From: Syngnathus acus
Lineage: Eukaryota; Chordata; Actinopteri; Syngnathiformes; Syngnathidae
Length of the DNA: 64,000 bases
Assembly (NCBI RefSeq): GCF_901709675.1
Contig: NC_051089.1
Coordinates: forward strand, 11,955,976-12,019,975
Reading direction: 5' to 3'
Part shown: piece by piece, positions 1 through 11,526 of the stretch
Numbering within the stretch: position 1 is the stretch's first letter
Layout of the letters: each line of letters opens with the position of its first letter
Program-made: the position numbers and the translations under genes
The notes under the pieces: generated by a model
Database searches by the model: none
What the model was told of the DNA's origin: nothing
The model's input: the letters and a program-made list of their open reading frames with translations, nothing else

Positions 1-401
1 GTACGTATGGGTCAGACTGTACCGGCTAAGCAGACTCCTTTGGTGCTGTTACAAATGTCGATCAACAATTTAATCTAGTAGGGAAGAAAAGATTTTATTT
101 AAGAGGGAATAAGGCTGTAGCTAGAAGTGTATTTACAATTTTAACACAATGGTATCATCTTATAACTGAAACAAAATATCTGCTATCACATTTAAATTTT
201 ATATGGAATTACTTTTTTTTATCTCCATGAAGTAAAAAAACAAAACAGGAAAACATGTTAAAAGGTTTATTTAGATTTTTTTGTTTTTGTTTGTACACAC
301 AAAAAATTATTAGTTTTTCTCCAAATATTTCTATATTAGTAATAACATAAAAAATGTTATCTTATTCATTCATCCATCCATCCAGTTGTATGTCATCTTA
401 C

Positions 402-1001
402 CGGCACCATGGAGTACGTGAGCATCGTCATCATGTCATCGTGCACGCCCTCCTTTTGGTAACGATGGTTATGACGATGCTTGTGCTTTCGATTGTGCCT
501 GGGTTTCAACTCAGTTTCCTGCCCAACTTCCTGGCTGACCTCCTGCTGGCTGGTCTCCACGTCTTCCCCTTGGTGAAGCTCCGTCTCCAGTTCCTGCTCT
601 ATCTCTTGCTCCTCATCCATCCCTACCTCCTTCTCTTGTGTCCCTTCTAATGCCTTCTCCTGCTCCTCCTCCAGCTCGAGCGCATCACTCCTCTTGTTTC
701 TGGAGTATTGATACCGCGGTTTGCCAACATTCCTCTGAGCTCGTTCTCTGGGCATCTCTTGGAGAAACTCCACCACTGAGCTTTGCTCCACCTGGCTCAG
801 CCTGGCCTCCATCTGCTCCAGAAGGACATGCTGTTGATTCTGCTGGACCAGAAGCACCAGGAGGCCCACAGAGTTTAACAAGGCCAGCACGCACGTCCCG
901 TAGAGCACCAGCCGCTGAGGGCGAGTCATGCTGGGGGTCGGGATCCACATGGTTACCGTGTCCCCAGCTCTTCTCTTGGAGTCACCCGTACAACTCAGCA
1001 T
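402..1001 (-). CDS. gldn: Gliomedin, coding exon 1 (rest of gene lies left of the window)
   Basis: Gliomedin is a type II membrane protein of myelinating Schwann cells that clusters sodium channels at nodes of Ranvier. It has an N-terminal transmembrane anchor, a furin site, a collagen-like region and an olfactomedin domain. This exon shows a hydrophobic segment (LYGTCVLALLNSVGLLVLLV), a short helical stretch rich in Gln and Glu, the furin-like RNKRS, and the family-typical block MLTYSMVP just before the donor. The exon ends at 402 (CCG|GTAAGA, phase 0); the two further codons of the open frame are intronic. Three in-frame ATGs are possible. The one at 1001 has a weak context. Those at 950 (MWIPTPS) and 929 (MTRPQRL) have A at -3 and give a cytoplasmic tail closer to the human length. 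Between RNKRS and the TYSMVP block lies a Glu-rich then His/Arg/Lys-rich linker of about 80 residues, much longer than the roughly 15 in human. The gene is divergent from cyp19a1a, as in human. Confidence 0.85.
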
Positions 1002-2787
1002 TGGTAAGAAATATTTAAAGCCACAACAAAGTAGTCCTTCCTTACCACAAATGAGATGAGCACTCCAAAGGGGCTAAGCAGAAAGTCAGTCTGGATTATG
1101 TGAAGGCTGGCTGGTAAATACAGCGCCTGTTGTGCTGCTCGCCAGTCGCCAAGTGGGTGTGTGTATATATGTGTGTGAGTACATGCAAACCAGTTATGTA
1201 GGAGTGGGCATGACACAATATTCTGGGCCTGTCTGGGAAGAAACCCCCGCCTGTTCAGTCACCTGATTTATATTCAGCACAGTCCATTCTAGAGCATCGC
1301 CGTGGGCAGACACACACACATGAAAGCACTTGCATATTGTACATTGTAGTGGAACATGCAGAGTAATGCTATGATTCATAGTTCATTCAAGACCGTGGAC
1401 CTTTTTTGTTTTTTTAATCTTGTTTTTTTTTTTCAATAATACTTCTTTCCCTTCCTAAATCATTAACAACCCATTTTTGTCCCCTTACTTTCTTCCTTGC
1501 TTCCGATCTGAGATTCAGACCAAAACCAAGAATTGAGGCACACTTGCTAACCACTTGATCACCGTGTTCTCCTTTTCTTATGCTTTCCGTGATTAAATCT
1601 TATTTCATTTCCTTTTACCTTGATTACTTCCCCTATGAACTACCTCATCCTCCTTCTTTTTCCTCCCTTTCTTCAACATTTGCTTCTCTGCCTTTCCCAC
1701 CCAAGAAATGATAACCACTTAAAACCAAGACATTTCAACATCTCAACTATTTAGATCATACTATTTCTTTTGATTCAGTTTAAGGGTTTCAGTCAAGGTG
1801 AACAGAAAAGGTTGGAACTGGAATGAACCATTGTCGATTAGGATGAAAGTATTACTTTGACAGTTGTCTCACTCAAATTGAGTGTGTTCTTAATGATGCT
1901 GAATGGATTATATCAGTAGAACCAAAGAAAACTCACATCCCGTCAATGTACAATTGCAGTGGACTTTTCCACAAGTCAGTTCATGACCTCTCCTCCAGCA
2001 AGCCATGCCTTACATTCATGCAGCCTCCATCCACTAACTGTGACAATGACCTATTTCAATTGCTTCCATTTGGGCCGTAAAAGTGACGTTTCTGTGGGAA
2101 AATGACAGGTCTGCCATAGCTGCTGGAGGCCTTGAATGCATCCTTGACAGTGAAAAAGTGGCTACTCCCTGTTGCCTGCAGTACAGACAGAGAGCTATTT
2201 AAACTATGTGAATGAATGATCCTGACTTGAACCTCATGATTCAAGACGGACGGATAGATCAGAGGAATTTGAGGACAAATTTGGACCAATTGTTAAGGGT
2301 TAAAGACATCCCAATCTTTTTCTACCATAATAAAAGTACTCACATACTGTACACATACAGCTTCGAGTGCAAGATTCCAGTTGGTTTCAGGTTCTGGATT
2401 TCAAGGAGCAGAGTTCTAGCCTGAAGCTGTGGGTCACCGACAGAGAGTTGTTGACCAGCTTGAATCCCTCCAGCACATGTGTACACACATGCTGCATTAA
2501 GAGCACATCAGGGCTCTCTTCTTTTCTGCCTTTTATTCATGGTGCTTCAGGACAGTTGAGGCTGGGGGCAAAAACATATAAAAGAGCAACCATAACACGC
2601 TGTGGTTGCGTGCATATCCCGGGTAAGGTGCACATCATGCATCATAAAGTGGATCTATAAATGAGTGCACTTTAAGGATACAATGTGGACAATAGTATTG
2701 AGACTCCTGGACAGAATTACTGGAAGAAAAAGGGGAAAATACGAAAGAAATGAATCCTTTTTATTTGTGTAGATGTGCTCTCACTCA

Positions 2788-2850
2788 CTCTTGACCCCAA
2801 TGAGGACAAGGGCTAAAGAAAATGGATGGATGATAATGGATGATGAAATT
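2788..2850 (+). repeat. SINE 3' tail fragment
   Basis: A short stretch (tgaccccaatgaggacaag, then aaaatggatggatg) matches the 3' end of the tRNA-derived SINEs seen complete at 48.3, 56.4 and 59.5 kb. Only the tail survives here. It is followed by degenerate GGATG-type repeats. Confidence 0.6.
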
Positions 2851-4607
2851 CATCTCACATGGTTTATCCATGATGTGTAGCTAACTAATACAAGTACAGT
2901 ACACAGTGCAGGTCCTGCTATGGCCCCTCCTCCACTCTTCCTGAGATGCAGCTGTCGGCCTTATCTTCTTTCAAACACTAAGCTATGATGTCACGCTTTG
3001 CTCCTCCAGACAAGGACAAAAGTCTTTATATTTTTAAATGCTTCACAGATGCGTTATTGTTATGACATGCTTTTTTCATTTGCGTCAAGGAACGACTGTA
3101 CGTTGACGTGAACTTTTCACTTTTGGAAAGCAGTGCTTTTCCGCATCATGTGGCATATCTCAATAATTATGAACCTTGGCCTCATAGTCCGGGAAATTAC
3201 GGTAATTTAAAAAATCAATTTGTGGGTTATTGTGCAAAAAAATAGTTCAATATTGATATATTTATAGCAATTTACTGTTAAATGTGCTTGTTGACCCCTC
3301 AAGACAAAAGGGGGAGGTTATATTAACATCTGCTCATAAGGAGCATTGGTTGATCATGCAAAACAATCTGGGTCTCTGACATCATGCGGAATGCTTCCAT
3401 CACATCAGGGTCTCAGCACACAGTCAACCGCTTGAACACAACACATTCTTAGACGAGAGTGGGCGATGGCTGACTTATACACAACAAAACAAAGGCATTT
3501 TTCCTCCAAACAGCAGAGGCTTTGTCACTCTTTGCTGTTACTCTTTCAATATTAATATGAATATAAATAAATATTAGATATGGACACATTTCAATGAACA
3601 ACTCAATATGTTCCATTAATTTTTGGCAATGATCTGGATGTTGCCTCTTTAGGGGGGCGCAAGAAATGCGTGGGCGGACCAATTATTATTACCCTATAAA
3701 CAACTGCATGCGTGCGCACATGCATGGCTTGAATGCATCAATGCAAACACACACACACACACACACGCTTCTAACCTGCTTTGCGCCACGATCGGCGCTT
3801 ACACATTAGATTCAGATGATGGATGGATTAGTTATTGTTTGGTCCAAATCACGTATAGTACATTTCATATTTCATGGGTCAAGCAATTTGGACGTTTTGA
3901 CATTAAGTGGAGCAGAGGAGAGATGCATGAGATAATTAAAATATATAAAATGTAATATAGTTTGGGGGATTTAGTTGGAGGGAGCACAACATTTATTTGA
4001 GGGGGCCAGGCCCCCTCTTTCCCCTGCCTAGACTCTGTAAACAACCATTTACTTTTGCCCTCGTGCACGGATATGACCTTGCGGGCTTGGCACGACAAAA
4101 GTATAGCAAAACTCACAGACCTTTTATGATCAAGGAACTTTTATGTCCTTGTCTGAGCTCTTTAGAAAATTCAATCTGCCTAACTCCCACCTCTTCGGCT
4201 TCTTTTAGGTACGGCTATGTTGATTTGTTTGGCACTCCCCTGCCTCCAATGGCTTCCAAACTTTTACGGACAGTTCTTGTCTTTTCCACCTTGCCCGCTA
4301 GATACTCCTTAACTGTAAACTCCCTCCCAATGCAGGTGGATTAAGGAGTTAAACCTCCGCTCGCCCTTGAGGGCTCCTTGACCTCTTGGTGAGGGCCTCT
4401 GGGCACATTTTCTGAGTCACATCGAAGCTTTAAGATCTCTGCCTGATTTTAATGACTGACCGCCCCAATCCCCAGATTTCTTTTCTTTTCTTGACAGGGA
4501 ATCAAATTCTACAGTGCCAGACGTGTCCAGGCCCATTTTCCAGAGCATATGCATGATCCAGAAGAGGAGCTGGAGAATATCAAAATGTTTGGCACCAATT
4601 CAACTCA

Positions 4608-4930
4608 TTGTAAGGCATGGTGATGGTCCCATGTGAGATTTTGAGTCAAAACTTTCTTGCATCAATAAAAGCATCGAAGATGAAATGTGGCTGCAGGTCT
4701 TCCAGCATGACAATAATCATAAACACAACAATGAAGGAGTGGCTCCCTCAAAGCATTTCAAAGACATTGAGTGGCCTTGCGAGTGTTCAGACCTCGACCC
4801 CAGAGAAAATCTGTGGAGTATTGAAAGCCTGTGTTGCCCTTCGACAGCCCAAAAATATCACACAGACATCTCCGTGGAGGAATGAGCCAAAATATCAAAT
4901 ACAGTGTGAATGTCCGGTGAAGACCCACAG
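4608..4930 (+). pseudogene. Decayed Tc1-like transposase (DDE domain remnant)
   Basis: One reading frame from about 4685 keeps the hallmarks of the Tc1 catalytic core: FQHDNNHKH (family form FQQDNDPKH) holding the second catalytic Asp, then IEWP, SDLDPRENLW (family form SPDLNPIENLW) and a degraded VEE stretch. The preceding DNA (tggtcccatgtgagatttt) also matches the usual upstream coding DNA of Tc1-like transposase genes, but the frame is broken there, and no N-terminal domain or terminal repeat pair was found. Fish genomes carry many such remnants. It is not expected to be active. Confidence 0.8.
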
Positions 4931-5298
4931 TAAACTTTTTCTCTTATGATTTTAAATTCTAATTTATTTTCTTCTCGATGATTTGTTTTAATTATTCAAA
5001 AATTTCAGGGTTATTAGCAGCACTCTTCAAGAATGGGTGTCAAATTTACAAGACATTTATTTTCATTTGCATGGACTTAAGTCCTGGTGCGAGTGCTTTT
5101 GCTACCTCTATTTTGTTCGATTGTACACAACCTGTGTGAGCTACCGAGTGTAAGCTACATGAAAGATACATCAATGACAGTAATGCAAAATCTTCCTCCC
5201 TCACTAATCATCATCCAAGCAGGTGTTCATTTATGACTTTTCCAAGCAGAATCATTTGATGTTCAAAGGAGGCGAGTGCAACGTCTCATCAGCGAACT

Positions 5299-5448
5299 GT
5301 CAAATACTGCACTGTAGCATATGCGCAAGGACACGGGCCTCAATCCAAGCCTCAAGGTTACAAGTGTATTGTTTACTTTTTCCCCACTCATGTTGTGGCT
5401 TTTACGTTGCCCTGACCTGGCTCATAACCCAAGTCGACAGCCTATAAA
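5299..5448 (+). promoter_or_regulatory. Proximal ovarian-aromatase promoter: TATA box with FOXL2-like and SF-1-like sites
   Basis: A TATA box (TATAAA, 5443-5448) lies 70 bp before the start codon, so transcription should begin near 5470. Upstream are TCAAGGTTA (5352-5360), one base from the SF-1/Ad4BP consensus TCAAGGTCA, and GTCAAATA (5299-5306), a forkhead/FOXL2-like site. SF-1 and FOXL2 are established activators of fish cyp19a1a. The assignment of these particular sites is inference from motif and position. Confidence 0.55.
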
Positions 5449-5517
5449 GAAGAAGCGCTTGTGCTTGTGCAGCTTCATTGCAGCATTTGTGTCCGTCTTA
5501 TTTTCATCGACCTTCTT

Positions 5518-8500
5518 ATGGAGCTGATGTCTGCTTGTGAACGGACCACGACTGTGGTAGACTTGGAAGCGATGGCGGCGGAACTGGCCCCTGCTTCCCG
5601 GAATGCAACCGTGGGGGCATCAGTTGGGATTTCCGTGGCAACCGGAAGTTTGCTTTTACTCATCTGCCTGCTGCTGGTGGCTTGCGGGTACACGGACAAG
5701 CGTCGAGTACCAGGTGGGTCATCTAGAACAGAGTCCTAAGATGACTCGTGTCTTTCTCAGCCATTTATCAGTAAGTTACTTTTCTTTATGTTACTTTTCT
5801 ACAGGTCCATATTTTTGCCTGGGATTGGGGCCGCTTCTGTCATACCTGAGATTTATTTGGACGGGCATAGGCACAGCCAGCAATTACTACAACGACAAGT
5901 ATGGTGACATTGTCAGAGTTTGGATTGATGGAGAAGAGACGCTCATTCTCAGCAGGTTGGTTCTTCAACTTAATTCTGAAAAGGTCAATGATTCACATCA
6001 TAAAATGCAATATCATTATTATGTCATGAGAAAATAATCTGGGAGAATTTTAGAAATGTTTTCTGCTAGAAATTTTGCATGGGAATTACGGGCAATGAAC
6101 TGGGAGTGGAAGATAATTAAATGTAAAGGTTTCATATTCAAGTAATGGAATGAACCATAATTGAACATTTTTTGCCAAACAAGAGCAGAAACACAACAAA
6201 TTCAAACAAAACCAGTTTATTTGCCTTGATTCAACTTGATTCATGAAAATGAACATCATCTACTGCAATGTGCTGCTCCATACCCCTGCGGGTACCTCCT
6301 GGCTGGAAAACATTGACCTAGATAACTGTGAATCAATTCATGCAGGATAAAGCGGAAAACACACCAAGCACATTAATATCTTATTTAGTTATATTGGGAC
6401 CGTACATTAAAAAAACATTGGCAGTTGCACTATTTAGCTAAGGAACAACACTTACAAAAATAAATATATACAAATCTTTTTGCATGACAATCAAAATCTG
6501 GTTTTAATCGGGATTCTGCTGAAAAATATTTAATATGATAGGCAACCTTCAATTTTGTAAATTGAATTCCTGCTCATTTTGACCCTAACTCTTCTATTAT
6601 CTTCATCAGAGCATCGGCAGTGCACCACGTTTTAAAGCATGGACATTACACCTCACGGTTTGGCAGCAAATTAGGACTGAGCTGCATCGGGATGAATGAG
6701 AGAGGGATTATATTTAACAACAATGTCACCCAGTGGAAAAAAATACGTACCTATTTCACCAAAGGTAAAACCATTGCACTTCAATTGAGTTGATAAGCAG
6801 CTAGCAAAGGAGGTGAAGAACTTTAACATTTTGTTGCAGCCTTGACGGGGCCGGGCCTTCACCAGACCTTGGAGGTGTGCGTGTCTTCCACGCAGAACCA
6901 CCTGGAGCACTTGAGGAAGGCTGTGGGAGGAGACGGGTTGACAAACGTGGATGTCCTCAATCTGTTGCGCTGCACTGTGGTCGACATCTCCAATAGACTC
7001 TTCTTGGATGTGCCCTTCAATGGTAAGTGGAATATTGTTTGTCATGGCCCTGGGCCATATTGTGGTTTTTGATTTATTGACAGAACAAAAGGCGATGGCC
7101 GACTGAAATAGACGTTTTGCATAACAGTAAACAGCTTCATAAAAATCCTCCAGCTCCACCATAATGATCACGGGCCATTTGAGTCCCAAAAAGGATGAAA
7201 TAGAAGAAAATATTTCAAATTTAACACAGAATATCAGACAAAATAAAGGAACAAACCCATTTAGCAAGACACCTGAAGTAGATTTTTATTAGATTGTTTA
7301 ACACTTATTTAGATGAAACAAGCCTCTCTAACATTGCATTGTTGTCCAGAGAAGGAGCTGATGCAGAAGATTTTAAAGTATTTTGAGACATGGCAGACAG
7401 TCCTGATCAAACCTGACGTCTACTTTAAGTTTGACTGGATTCACCAAAGGCACAAGTCGGCAGCGTAAGTCCCGTGATCAGACTAGAATCCATCAAAATC
7501 CGCTTCAGTGTTAACATTATCTTTCACTTTCCAGCCAGGAGCTCCAACATGCCATTGAGGACCTCGTGGAGCATAAAAGAAGAGAAGTGGAGCAAGCAGA
7601 GAAACTAGACAACATCAACTTTACTGCCGAGCTCATATTCACACAGGTTGGACAAAAACATTTGACCCGTCCACCACGCTAGGACAAAAAAAATATTCAC
7701 TATAATCATTTGGTTTTAGAACCGTGGCGAGCTTTCCGCTGAGAACGTGACTCAGTGCGTGCTGGAAATGGTGATCGCCGCACCGGACACTCTTTCGGTC
7801 AGCCTCTTCTTCATGCTGCTGCTTCTCAAACAGCATCCACATGTGGAGCTGCAGCTGCTCCAGGAAATAGACAGCGTCATGGGTAAGGATTGGCAGTGTG
7901 CGTGCGTGCATGCGTTCTATTTTTTGTCATAATTATTTGATTGACATTGATTGTAGAATGCTTGAGATATATGTGGCAGAGTTGTGTGCTGTTATTTTCC
8001 CCACATGCAGCCCACCCCAATGCCAATATGTCAAAATATCAGTCTTGAACTCGTGATTTGTTTGCTTTTAGGTGAGCGACCCCTGCAAAATGATGACCTT
8101 CACAAGCTGCAAGTTCTGGAGAGCTTCATCAATGAATGCTTGCGCTTCCACCCTGTGGTGGACTTCACCATGCGGCGTGCACTGTGTGACGACGTCATTG
8201 ATGGCTACCGTGTCCCAAAGGGCACAAATATCATTCTGAACACCGGCCGCATGCATCGCACAGAGTTCTTCCCCAAACCCAACGAATTGAATCTACAAAA
8301 CTTTGAAAAGAATGTAAGTAGACATTTTTCTCTTGAGTTATAATACAAATGTGTTCATAGGGACAAAACTCATCTTAAAATCTGCACTTTTCCAGAAGCA
8401 ATACTGACACCATGTTTTGCTTTTGTCCCTCCTTTTCTCAATTGAAGTTATTGAGTTTCATATTTTGGTCCAATGGAAAGATTCCACAATTCAGTGAACT

Positions 8501-9305
8501 CCTACAGAAAGTATTCAAAAGTAGTAATAATAATATCACATGTGCCATCTTGACGTGAGCTGAAAAGCTCGTTTTGACAAAAGTAGCGCTTTACTGCCGT
8601 TTTGCAGCTTGTTGGTAGCCAAGGAACCATGTTGAAGTGAGTTAACGAGGATCTTTGTTTAGAGTTAAGTAGTGGTTTGCTGCCATCTTGTGATATTCGG
8701 GTGCTAATGAACTATGGCAGGAGGGGAAAATAATAAATAAATAAATAAGGGGGTAAAATTGGGTGAAGTTTGGGTACAACTCGAAATGAAGCTCTTCAAC
8801 AACACAATTCCATGGTATCAACAATCTGCGAGATGGCATCAAAGCACAACTTTTGTCCAAACAAACTTCTCAGCTCATGTCAACATAGTACCTTGGCACC
8901 GAGCTGCTACAATACACTTTTACAAACTGAGGAAAGGAAGGAAGGTCGGGAAAAAATTTGCAAATGCTAAATCGTGAATATGCAAGGTTTGGCTGGAAAT
9001 AAAACTAGACTGATTTCTTTGATAACTTTCAAGTGGCTTTCCTTCAGGCGCCACGTCGTTACTTCCAGCCATTTGGATCGGGCCCTCGAGCATGTGTAGG
9101 CAAACACGTTGCTTTGCTCATGATGAAATCAATCTTGGCGACGCTGCTCTCCCAGTATTGCGTGTTCCCTCATGAGGGTTTGACTCTGGACTGCCTCCAG
9201 CAGACCAACAACCTCTCCCAGCAGCCTGTTGCGCATCAGCAGGACAGCCAAAGTCTCGCCATGACTTTCTTACCCAGAAAGAGAGGACACTGGGACCCTC
9301 GTTGA
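5518..9305 (+). CDS. cyp19a1a: Cytochrome P450 aromatase, gonadal type, complete in nine exons
   Basis: Aromatase converts C19 androgens to oestrogens in the endoplasmic reticulum, with NADPH-P450 reductase as partner. Exons: 5518-5713, 5805-5955, 6610-6764, 6840-7022, 7350-7464, 7535-7646, 7720-7882, 8072-8313 and 9048-9305. All introns are GT-AG with matching phases, giving 524 aa, the usual teleost length. Seen in the product: an N-glycosylation site N29-A-T; a membrane anchor at about 44-57; the I-helix AAPDT (324-328, the human AAPDT of residues 306-310); the ExxR pair E380/R383; [10 protein letters not shown] substrate wall; and the heme loop [10 protein letters not shown] with ligand Cys455. 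The start MELMSACER is the typical start of fish gonadal aromatase; the open frame extends 19 codons upstream but falls in the 5' UTR after the TATA box. The junction of exons 8 and 9 reads N-A-P where other fish usually have N-V-P. The gonadal rather than brain paralogue is inferred from the N-terminus and from the gldn neighbour. Confidence 0.97.
8541..8912. repeat. Imperfect inverted repeat in cyp19a1a intron 8, made of a dispersed repeat family
   Basis: A segment at about 8541-8640 (ttgacgtgagctgaaaagct, then ttttgacaaaagtag) reappears inverted at about 8795-8912 with roughly 70% identity. About 150 bp of unrelated sequence separates the two, so the transcript could fold into a long imperfect hairpin. 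The core (gccaagg, then atgttgacgtgag, then gctgccatctt) occurs again at 41.36-41.48 kb and 61.42-61.57 kb. It does not match a family that I can name. Confidence 0.55.
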
Positions 9306-9555
9306 GACTTTTTGCTTGCCTTTTCCGTTTCCAGACATTTATATAGTGACTACATAAGTACAGTACAATATTGCTTACTTATTCATTGAGTTCACCTTAT
9401 TCAATGTAAACAATTACCAAGTGGATATATTACATACATTGAGCTACTATGTGTTTTACTGTTGCATGGCTGTACAGATCTTAATTGTGCTGTTTTGGTA
9501 ACATGTATCACTATCATATATTAAACTGTATATTATTATTATATTTTTCACTTTC

Positions 9556-9561
9556 AATAAA
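9556..9561 (+). terminator. cyp19a1a polyadenylation signal
   Basis: AATAAA lies 251 bp after the stop codon and is followed within 30 bp by a TG-rich stretch (gttgttgtctgttgtttt). It is the first canonical hexamer of the 3' UTR. Confidence 0.65.
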
Positions 9562-9839
9562 TTATTACTGAATAAGTTGTTGTCTGTTGTTTTGCCACAT
9601 TATAGTCGTATGTTGAGGATGAATGACAATAATGTGAAAAACGTGAAACACTATTTTCATCCTGTTGAAGGTAAGTTTGTCTTTACATGTGGCGGCCAGA
9701 AGAGGTCACTGCAACATTCAGTACAGCTGAGGTCCTCAGTTGGTGCTGCGATTAGAAGTGACAACAAAATTGTCATGGTGTTCCATTCAAACCTTTGATA
9801 AATTTAGTACGACGTGTGTAAATAGGATGAAGACGGTTT

Positions 9840-9918
9840 TTATGCCTGAATGTGAATGTAACGAATGTCATTGTACATGTGTGACAATGACAATAAAGAT
9901 CTATTCTATTCTATTCTA
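9840..9918 (+). repeat. Transposon/SINE-type 3' tail ending in (ATTCT)n
   Basis: The stretch tgtgacaatgacaataaag followed by three to four ATTCT units is a common 3' tail of interspersed fish repeats. Only the last 80 bases or so are recognisable; the element's body is not. Confidence 0.45.
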
Positions 9919-10795
9919 GACTAAACACGTAAAGGTAGTATGCAATTAAATGTTGGTAGTGAACTACTTTCCTGTACTACTATACTACTGAGTCCCACCA
10001 GTGCACCCGAATCATTCTAAAAATATACTGAATTCTCTTGTTCGTGAGGACAAAGAGTGTGATTGCAGATGGAAGATAAAAAGTGGATATCAAGGATGAA
10101 TAAATGCCTGGAATCGCATTTGATAGCACCCGTGGTCAAAATGTTCCTGGTTTTATGGCGGTGTTTTCATCTTGTTGGACTGCCTGTTTTGGAGTGCTTT
10201 TATTTTTAATTGAAGATAAACTGAATGCTTTCCTGCTTTTCATAGTTTTTACATGTTTCCTGTATTTGTTACTTTGGTTTGAGGTAAGTTCAATGATGGT
10301 ATTTCCTTTTGTTGACTTTGCTGCTTTGAACTATGCTTTGAGATGTTTGTACAGTTGCACTGTGATGTTTGGCAAGCTTTAAAGTCAATGTCTGCCAGAA
10401 AGTCGAGCTAGTGTGTTGTTATTGTGCTAAATTCCCGGTGGTTTGCAGCTCTTGTTTGTGCCTTGCCTCGTGTGAAGTTCTGCCTTCTTGTGATTCAAAT
10501 GACTGGGGAGTGAGAATTTACGCAAGGTACTTTTTCTGAGAAATCAAAGCTCAGTTTGGTCATGACAGACAGGCAAGATGCAGAGCAGCTCTAGCACCAG
10601 TGTGCACCTTCCTGCAGCCATGGCCTGAAGTTTCGAGGACAAACGGAGAGGTACAAGTAACTTGTGTGTCTGTTTATTGAATTCAAAAGGTGTGGCATGC
10701 ACACATTGAAGTAAATATTGTGAGTGGATTGAGACAGGTAAATGAAAATGTATTTTGTATTTGCCTATAGATGCCACAAGATGACATTAAATGAC

Positions 10796-10968
10796 TACCG
10801 TAATTTTCGGACTATAAGTCGCGGTTTTTTTCATAGTTTGGGTGGGGGGGCGACTTATACTCAGGAGCGACTTATATACATATATATGTTTTTTTTTCAC
10901 TTTTTTGGGCATTTTATGGCTGGTGCGACTTATACTCCGGTGCGACTTATAGTCCGAAAATTACGGTA
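10796..10968. mobile_element. Palindromic MITE, 173 bp, with perfect 27-bp terminal inverted repeats
   Basis: The left end (TACCGTAATTTTCGGACTAT and onward) and the right end are exact reverse complements over 27 bp, and both termini carry TA, as expected after insertion at a TA dinucleotide. Internal copies of gcgacttata extend the pairing. There is no coding capacity. The identical arms suggest a fairly recent insertion or strong hairpin conversion. A single degenerate terminus of the same family lies near 3183-3205. Confidence 0.85.
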
Positions 10969-11446
10969 CTTTGTCCACATGAAGCTCAACCAATTGTATT
11001 GTAGTTTCTTCGCACCATGATGCCACAACATTTTGGCAAAAACAGCAAATAGGTGAGTTTTCAATGATTAACAGAGGATGTGTTTGCAAAAAAGCACTGT
11101 GGCACAATAAGTTGACAAAGCACTACTTTTGTTTAAACGAAGCCACATAACTTTATTCTGTAGTAATGTATACTGTTACCAGTTTGTCTTTCCGACTTGC
11201 AAGAATTCCAAAGTTCTAAATATATAATTCTAAAAACTTGAATGTTCAGTTTTAATATTTGGTTACCTAGCACAATCACAAACTAAGGTCAAGAGGTAAT
11301 AAACATTTAACAAGTGTATTTTATTTTTAAAACAATATACTCATACATATTGGCATTTCCCAGCTCCAGGGTGAAACGGCTTCATTATCGCTTTGCTTTG
11401 TCAGATGAGCGCCTGATACTGTCATTTCCTCTTGCCAATCAAACGT

Positions 11447-11447
<1 letters not shown>

Positions 11448-11524
<77 letters not shown>
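11448..11524. repeat. (CA)n microsatellite, 77 bp
   Basis: An uninterrupted CA/TG dinucleotide run of about 38 units. It gives spurious Thr-His and Cys-Val open frames on both strands, which are not genes. Confidence 0.97.

Positions 11525-11526
<2 letters not shown>

Larger units (their letters stand above)
1002..5298. other. Intergenic interval between divergent gldn and cyp19a1a
   Basis: This interval must hold the gldn promoter (left end) and distal aromatase control. I see no further gene. It contains a SINE tail fragment near 2.8 kb, a remnant of the palindromic MITE terminus at about 3183-3205 (same TIR family as 10796-10968), a short CA run at 3747-3766 and a decayed Tc1 transposase at about 4.6-4.9 kb. 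The rest is AT-rich, low-information sequence. Confidence 0.7.

Noticed and set aside
638-1018. 126-aa open frame on the plus strand opposite gldn exon 1
   Set aside because: It is the complement of a real exon; it has no family similarity and its Pro/Ser-rich content follows from the Glu-rich codons on the other strand.
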